Source of the DNA: Mrakia gelida
Lineage: Eukaryota; Basidiomycota; Tremellomycetes; Cystofilobasidiales; Mrakiaceae
NCBI GenBank assembly: GCA_024345305.1
Contig: BRON01000004.1
Location: 1,984,001 to 2,048,000 of the forward strand
DNA: 64,000 nt
Reading direction: 5' to 3'
The stretch's first letter is position 1. Each line of letters begins with the position of its first letter. The position numbers and the translations under genes are program-made. Positions 57,079-64,000 of this stretch are shown one piece after another. Under the pieces are notes generated by a model. It ran no database searches. It was not told the DNA's origin and worked only from the letters and a program-made list of their open reading frames with translations.

Positions 57079-58541
57079 TCAGCCCTCGACGTCTCCTTTT
57101 TCTGGAGCTCCCCAGTTCGTAGAGAAGCAGCGTTCCTTGTGCAGCTTCCAGTGTCGTCTTTGATGTTCTGTTGACCCAAAAAATGAGAGTGAAGGGAACG
57201 TGAGCTCGACTCAAAGTCTTCGTCGCTGATCCAAAACGAGTCGCGGCTCCCCTCCTCCACTGACCTTCCGAGCAGTAGACGACCGAGAGACACTGTGAGA
57301 TAAAGGAAGTCCCGGAGTTGGTGCATGTCCAAGCGAGACCAGCAAAAAGAAGCCACAATTGACGTACCTTCGAACAGGCCCTCAACTCGTCCGAGCAGGA
57401 AATCGACTGCGACTCCGACTCCGACTCCCATCCGACCCACAGTACAGCACAAGTATCCTCTGGAAAGTGATTAACCCCATCGTCGATCTCCACAAGTTTG
57501 AACAAGGTTCTTGCGTCAACCCCTGCCTCACGTCTGAGAAGAGGGATGAGCTCCTTCATCTTCCCGATCGCGTCGTCGGCTCTTCGCTGAGCTCTCTGGA
57601 TCGTTTCGGTGTATCGCTCCAAAGAGGACTGAGTCGGATGCGCTCCGATGATCTCTCTCTTCTTGAACCCAGCTTGCAAACGTTCGACGAGGGGAGGGAG
57701 GAGGAGACGCTCGAAACGATCCGCGAGGAGGGACGCGCCTGCGAAGGGCTGAAGCGCGTTCGAAACGTCGAGGGCTTTGGAGAAGTGGTAGAGCATGACT
57801 CTGAGGTAGAGAGAGAGCTTGTAGAGGGCTGAGGTCTCCATCCCCCAGTGCTCGACGTCGCACAAAGAGGTCATGGTCTGCAGGGAGCGAGTGAAAGGGA
57901 CAGATGTCAGCCGCGCACGCCATTGCCCTGGACGGTGCTGGTAGTTACACCTTCAAAGTAACACTCACGGGAGGAGGGATTGATCTGAGACCATGGGAGA
58001 GGATGATGCTGATCTGGTGTCGAAGGAGGGGTTGAGCATCGGCTCGGTTGCGAAGGAAAGATCCAAAGTAGGGTCGAGAGATCAACTTGAAGAGAACGAA
58101 GTTGAAGGGATGGGAGGTTGGAACATCCTTTCCGAAGGCGATGTAGACCTCGATGAACCGATGCAGGTACTGTGCAGCGAACATGGGCTGTTGAGAAGAA
58201 AGAGAAGTTCAGAAGGAGAGGAAGGGAGGGAGAGGGAGTGGAGATGAGGGAAGGACAGGCGAGCTCACAAAGACTTTGCCGTCGCAGCCACAAGTCTCTC
58301 CATCTGGGTTGGTGTGGATGAGGGATTCAGCGACCTCCTCTAGCTGCAGAAGAGCGCGCATGTTTCAGATGAGAGTCGAGGAGTGTGCGAGAGACAGGCA
58401 CGACCTGCTCACCTCTTCGAACTTCCTCTCCGCGGCTTCAACAGACAGGCTCTTCCACGTCGACTTCCCTCCTCCCTTGAGACCAAAGATACGAGCGATC
58501 TTCTGAACTGCTTCCTCGTGCGCTGGGTCGACCTTGGGCAT
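57079..58541 (-). CDS. MYND-type zinc-finger protein
   Basis: Six or so exons join from ATG 58539-58541 to TGA 57079-57081. The bulk is helical with no known domain (ARIFGLKGGGKSTWKSL, YLHRFIEVYIAFGKDVP, FERLLLPPLVERLQAGFKK). The C-terminus forms a MYND finger only when the last two introns are removed. It has C-S-D-E-L-R-A-C-S-K-C, then VVYCSEEHQRRHWKLHKERC, with the typical Y-C-S, H-Q, W, H-K and final C. One position usually occupied by Cys before Gln is His, which still can bind zinc. MYND fingers mediate protein-protein contacts. A longer unspliced frame across this region ends at 57005 and is probably not used. Confidence 0.8.
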
Positions 58542-58980
58542 ATTTGGAAGTCCTTGATGGGGATGGATAAAAGAAGAGAAGGGAGAAGGAGATGATGGTG
58601 GTTCGAAACGAAGGAGCGAAGTTGAGCTTCCCCTTCCTTCTTCCTGCTTAGCCTCCGCTCTTCTTCTGCCTTTTTTTCTTCGCCGACTCCCGATATACCC
58701 TCTGACCTAGTCTTGAAAAGCCTGAAGAGCAGATTCGTGACTTGAACGACGAAACCAGTCGACTTGCCTGTCACGAGTCACTCTTCCGGGCTCGAGCGGA
58801 TGGGCTGCTTTTCGAGCTAAATCTCTGGTAGAGAGACTGGGAGCACGAAACGAAATGAAGAAGGTAGATATAGGCCACCCAAGAAAGCGAGAACAAAAGA
58901 AACGAAATAAAGAAACCCAGCCAGATTAAAAGCGAAAACGTGAGATAAACGAAAGCCGAGCCCATCAACAGCAACGCTCT
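58542..58980. other. Intergenic between MYND and OSBP genes
   Basis: This 0.44-kb stretch lies between two minus-strand genes. It should hold the promoter of the MYND gene and the 3' end of the OSBP gene. It is A/G-rich near 58830-58980 on the plus strand, fitting a 3' UTR. Nothing else was recognised. Confidence 0.4.
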
Positions 58981-61900
58981 CTACTTGCCATCCTCGTTGA
59001 CGAAGATCTCCTCCTGCAGAACGAGACAGGAAGCAGGTCAGCTCCACTCCCAACCGAACGAGACGAGGAAACCCCGTCTCTCTCGAACCAAACGAGACGA
59101 AGACAAAAGAACTCACCACCCTCTTCCACCCGTCCCCCTCCTTCTTAACCCTGGCCCTCTCAGACCAGTACTCCACCTCTCCCTTCGCACTCCGACGAGG
59201 CTCCCAGACCTGCTCGTTGGTGTCCGAGTCGGTCGAGCGGGTGAACCAACCTGAAAACGAAACGAGAAAAGAAGAAGGGGACGAGGGTCAGTCGCGTCGA
59301 AAGAGCCGAGGGAAAGAAGGGAGGGGACGAACGAGGTTCATGAGGAGGAAGTTCTCCGATCTCTCGCTTCCGACGAGTTTCACGCTGCTTGGCTTCTTGG
59401 GCGTTCTTGAGGCTGGAGAAGTGAGGGGAAACAAGTTGGGGGTTGGTCAGCGAGCGCGAAGAAGGACGAGAAGAGAGGAGGGAGGAACGTACTCGTTGGC
59501 GCGCTCGTACTGAAAGGGGAGAAGGAACAGAGGTCAGTTGGAAGGTTAGAAACAAGAGAGGTAAGCGGTGGTAGACGTACCTGAGCGTTCTCAAAAGCCT
59601 TCTGATCAGGTCGAAGTCGGCAGTCCGTCGCGGGAAGTCGCTCCTTCAGTCCGGTTGGGACGTCGTTCTACGCGACCGAAAAGAAAAGCAATTCAGCGAC
59701 GAGGGTCTCTCGCGATCGAGAAGGAGCGCGAAGGTGACTCACCAAAGTAACAGCGAAAGGCGAAAGGTTGAAAGGAGCGGGAGGCTTGGGGGTGTTCCTC
59801 CAAAGCTGAGGGCGATACCGAAACGAACGAGGTAAGGTGTTAGCGAACAATCCTCGACGAGCGAGAAAGGTCGAGCAGGGGTGAGCAGGGGCGGCACTCA
59901 CGAGGATGTACTCCGGCGCAATATGAGGCGAGAGCGAGCCACCCCGGTTCGTGGTAGGGAAGTCGTCGTCGGCTCCGAGCAGACCGTTCCCGGCGCCAGA
60001 CTTCCGAGCGACGAGTTGAGATGTCCAGCCTGAGCGGAACGACGAACGAGCAGCGAACACAATCAGAACGCTTGCTTCGTCTCGGAAGAAAGAGAAAAAA
60101 AGCAGAGGGAAGACGAGCACTCACGACCAGCGATATCCCATTCGACTCGTCCATGGGCGTCTTGAACGACTCCCTTGACCTCAGCTGAATCCTTCGCTCT
60201 CCATCCACGAGGCTTGAACGAGAGAGTACAGGTCTCTCCAGTTCGGTGGTTGGTGACGATCATGTCTCCGCTGAAGGAACGCGAAAACGAAAACGACGCG
60301 ATGAGATGGTCAGTTCGAGCTTCGAGTCGTCCTCAAACAAGAGAGGCAGAGGGACGAGAGCTCACTAATGATCAATGATAGGGTTCCCCATGATGAAGTT
60401 CGATACCGCCGTCGTGACCTTCTTCCAACTGCAGCACGGCGCGAAACAAGGTCGAAAGGTCAGTTCGCGTATTCGTCTCCTTCCGTCTTTGTCTCCTCCC
60501 TCCCTCCCTTCCAATCGTAGTTTGAGACTCACCTATAATGCTCCAAAACTCCATCCTGACCCAACGCCTTGTAGACCTCATCATCGGGGTACTCCTTGCC
60601 CTTCCCAACGAAGCTCGACGGGATCCTCAGATCAACATGAGCGACTCCCGTAGGTCGAATCTCGAAGCTTCGTCCGAGGAACTTGTTCTTCGCGTCGACT
60701 TCTCCGTAGTACCGGAAGTGAGGGGATTCGGACCAGCAGGCGGAGATGGGCTGTGAGGCGAACGAGAGGTCAGCGAGGGAAGGATGGAGGAAGGAGGGGA
60801 GGTGAAGGGAAGAGAGGGAGAGAGAGGAAAGCCGAAACGCACAGGATGATGGCAAACCTGCTCGGAAACGTATCTGAACTTCTTGTCGAGTCGAGCGTAC
60901 TCGAAGGTCTCTCCGAGCATGGGGTTGAAGGGTTTGGCTGAGAGAGGGGAACAGGATGGAACGCGTTGAGTCAGCGGGCAGTTCGCTCGAGAACATCGAC
61001 GAGAAGAGACAAAAGAGAGGGAGGAGAACTTACCGATTCGACCAGAAGTAGAGCTGTAGTTGCTCATGGCGAAAGCAGCGACGTAGGCGAGACGCTTCAG
61101 GGAGTCGGGTTCGGCGGAGGCAGCGTCGACTGAAGGTGATTCGAGCGAAGGCAGGAAAGGAGTCAGTTCGATTCAAAGTCGACGAAGGAGGATGCACGGA
61201 GGTGGGTTTGGACTCACGACACTCGGAGTATTCCATGTCCTCGGCCATTCGTTGAAGCATCGAGGTAGGTTCGTTGAAGAAGACGGGGAAACTGAGCGCG
61301 CGTCGAAACGATGAACGAAACATGGTCAGCCAACGATCTGACGTTCCCTCTTCCCACCCACCCACCACCTCAACGAAAGCTTCACTCACCTAATCTTCGT
61401 CAAATCCTTCCCAATCGAGCTCTTCAAGATCGTCCACAGCGACACCGGCGGCTTCGCATCGCTCGAAATGGGGAGTCTCTTCCTCAGCTTCATGTACGGT
61501 TCGTACTCGTCCTCCATCTCGGTCTTGCTTCCCAACGCCGTCTCCCTCTCGCTCAGCTCTCCTGCGGGAGTCTCCCCTCCATCCGGCGACGGTCCAGCCT
61601 CGATGAAGCTGGCGATCTGAAGAGGAAGCGTTCCCTGCTCGATAGCGTCGAAGAACTCGTCGTCGTCTTCGTCTTCGTCCTCTTCCTCCTGAGGGGTTCC
61701 GGCGACGTGGGAGGAGCGACGGGAGGAGGAGAGGGTGTGTGAGTGGCCGCCGAGAGAGAGGAGTGGGGGTGGAGGGAGGGTGATCGTGACGGAGGGGTGG
61801 GAGGGGTCGAGTGGAGGCGCGTCCGAGGGAGGGAGGGAAGGAAGACCCTTGGAGGGTGCTGAGGGTGTGGTGACTTGGCTTGTTGAGCTAGGACTTCGTC

Positions 61901-64000
61901 CGTGAGGCGAGGCTGCTCCTGCTCCTCCTCCTCCGAAGACATCGTCCGGTCCTGTAACCCTTCCACGCAACAAGGACCCTCTCCTGGACGACGTCGGGTA
62001 CTCTCCTCCCTCCTCAAGCAAAGCCGTTCCTCCAGGACTCATCAACCTCGCAGCCCTCAATTCCTTCCTCTGCCTCGAGTTGGTCATGCTGGCCTCCTGG
62101 AGATCCTTCTCCATGTCCGCCTGCTGTCTCGCGACGTCCTGCATCGACTCCTCCCAGAGGAGCTTCGCGTCGACCTCGTGCTGGTACCGAGCGATCAACC
62201 ACTTCTCTCGATCCATCGACATGCCTTGGTACTCGACGATGAGATCTGAAAGGACCTTGAGCGATTGACGGATCGAGTCCTTGACGGTCTGCTGGCGAGA
62301 CGAGGTGGAGGAGAGGGTTCGAGCGAGGGGAGCTGAGGAGGAGGAAGTGGAGTTAACGATGGACGGAGCGGGAGAGGGACCGACAACGAGCGCGTCGAGG
62401 AGCTGGTTGGTGACGTCGATGTGCTCCCTTGTCGAGTGAGCGAGGAGTTCGTACTTGTCCTCGTGAGGGAGTCCAGGGAGGTGAACGTGGTGGATCGACT
62501 TGCTGTTTCCTGTGGGGTTGACGTCGTCGTCTCCGTCAAGGGTTTGGTTGTCGTCCTCGAGGGATCGGCTGGGGGAGGGAAGTCTCTGGGAGGACGAGAG
62601 AGGACTGGTGACTCCAATGATGGGTTTAGTGACGTTGATGGGGTCGGGGAGGGCGATCTCAGCTGCACTGGGCGAACGAGTGAGAGGTCGACGGAACTGG
62701 TTCGAAGTTCGCTTGGAGTGGATGGAGGAAGCGGAGGATTCGAGGAGTCCTCCAGTTCGAGCGAAGTCGATGTGGAGTTTGATGGACTGGTGATGAAAGC
62801 GAATTAAAGAGAAAGGTTCAGCTCCTTCGATGAAAGAAGGAGAAGGGAAAGGAGGCAGGGACGACGCGAGCTCACCTGACTCCAGTTCGCAGCTTCCTGA
62901 GGGTGGCTCGCGCGGAGCGAGTACCTAGGGAACCTCGAGTCCGATCCAGACGAGGAAATATCAAATCCAGTCGAAGAGGTAGCCTTGACCTGAGCGAACT
63001 TGAGATGAACCGATCCTCGACAAGCCTTGTTCTCCTCCTCCGAGTTTCGGAAGTCTGTGCGACGCGACGGAGAACGATAAATGAGCTTTGCTTCGCTTCG
63101 CTCGAAGGTCAAGAAGTGTGAGAGACTAGACTTACAAGAGAGAGTTCCGTTATCGAGAACGAACCACCGAGACTTGTATCCGTGAGCGACCTGTTCGAGA
63201 CGAAGAGAGGGAACGAGAGTCAGAACGAGCCTTGTGAGTGTCGAGAAGAAGGACGAGGTCAACTCACGTTCGTGTACTTCATGAGGTATCCCCTCTGGAC
63301 ACCGAGTTTCCCATCGGCTTTCCCAGTCAACATGGCCTTCTGATTGTTGGAAGCTGCAGAAGAAGGTCGAGTTTCGAAAGGTCAGCGTTCCGTTCGAGCT
63401 CACGTCCCCTTCCCTTCCCTTCCTTCATCCCTCGAGCCTTCTTTCCACTTCGGACCTGAGCTCCTGCGCATTGAAACAAACGAGAGAAGTGGCTCACCCT
63501 GCTTGAGAAGATTGCTAACATCGTCTCCAGCTCCAACTCCCTTCTCTCCATCGAAGGCTCGCTTCCCTTGTCGATTCCTGACGAAGACGTCGGCTCCTCG
63601 TTCCAACGCGAGCTCCCTGATGACAGCGAGGTCTTTGCGTCTGTGAGCGGCCGATCAACAGTAATAAATGAGTCAGTCTTAGCTCTACCACCCAGACTGG
63701 CCTGGTAGCAGCTCCATCCAGAGCTCTTCTCGACTCGATCGAGCTTCGATGAAGTCGGACTGGGGAAGGGAAACGCACCTGACAGCTTCATGCAAGAGAG
63801 TCGTCCCTGTCGTCTGGTCCAAAGCGTTCAGATCCAGGATAGCAGCTCTTGGGCTCTTCAGGATCTTGAGGATCTCGGCTGAAGGGTTTGAAGAGACGAG
63901 TTGATTGGCGGCAGAGAAGTTGGAAGGAGTTTGGTGGAGGGAGGGACGTCCGCTGGCGAGAGTTGACGTCGAGGGATTCGAGCGAGAGGTTGGACTGCTG
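58981..64000 (-). CDS. Oxysterol-binding protein (ankyrin-PH-ORD, OSH1/2 type), 5' end off window
   Basis: More than fifteen exons run from the right window edge to TAG 58981-58983. In order: an ankyrin repeat (LDLNALDQTTGTTLLHEAVRRKDLAVIRELALERGADV), a PH domain ([29 protein letters not shown]), a long linker with a coiled coil (KDLQEASMTNSRQRKELRAAR), an FFAT-like acidic stretch (DEDEDDDEFFDAIEQG), and the sterol-binding ORD: [28 protein letters not shown], then FNLSPFAVTL and the C-terminal RKREIGELPPHEPRWF. The canonical ORD signature is EQVSHHPP; here Ser is Cys. Proteins of this type exchange sterol and phosphoinositide at ER contact sites. The start codon and most ankyrin repeats are outside the window. 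Confidence 0.93.

Noticed and set aside
57005..57874. Uninterrupted 289-codon minus-strand frame
   Set aside because: Reading through hides two introns with good donors and acceptors. Splicing them produces a clean MYND finger, and the unspliced tail resembles nothing.

Overview
The window looks like nuclear DNA from a GC-rich, intron-dense basidiomycete fungus. It is most consistent with a red-yeast-type Pucciniomycotina (Microbotryomycetes) lineage, although that placement is inference. Almost every gene is split by introns of about 50-120 nt. These introns have GTGAGT/GTAAGT-like donors, a CTGAC branch-point-like motif, a C/T-rich tract and CAG or AAG/TAG acceptors. Genes sit close together on both strands. 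The high GC content creates many long open reading frames on the wrong strand or frame, so the models below were built by joining exons at splice sites whose phase keeps a sensible protein. All intron boundaries were read by eye.

0-12 kb: the 3' end of an unidentified gene; a Gln/Pro-rich nuclear-type protein (minus); a membrane-anchored SAM methyltransferase; and two large MFS carriers in tandem, one Dal5-like and one monocarboxylate-transporter-like. 12-24.6 kb: an orphan gene (copy 1 of a duplicated family), a TMEM170-like small membrane protein, an F-box-like protein, and three mitochondrial assembly factors side by side (ATP23, CMC2, ATP11), followed by about 1.8 kb without a convincing gene. 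24.6-30.4 kb: a malate locus in which a TDT/Mae1-type dicarboxylate transporter (minus) and a malic enzyme (plus) are divergently transcribed from a 222-bp shared promoter; a second TDT transporter lies at 41.9-44.5 kb.

31-38.6 kb is the most unusual part. It holds an orphan gene, two related F-box-like genes, and copy 2 of the 12-kb orphan gene in inverted orientation. Copy 2 and the second F-box gene each carry a 1-nt deletion relative to their paralogue, and the second F-box gene also has an early in-frame stop, so both may be decaying or mis-sequenced. 38.7-64 kb returns to ordinary single-copy genes: TAF9, a 167-residue orphan built from very small exons, the second TDT transporter, a Ser-rich nuclear-type protein, a GPALPP/DUF3752 protein, an aldo-keto reductase, the Golgi syntaxin SED5, an RWD protein like Gir2, a small two-helix membrane protein, a MYND zinc-finger protein, and an oxysterol-binding protein (ankyrin-PH-ORD) whose 5' end runs off the window.

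No rRNA, tRNA, CRISPR array or intact transposon was recognised. The clearest functional linkages are the malate transporter/malic enzyme pair and the mitochondrial assembly trio.
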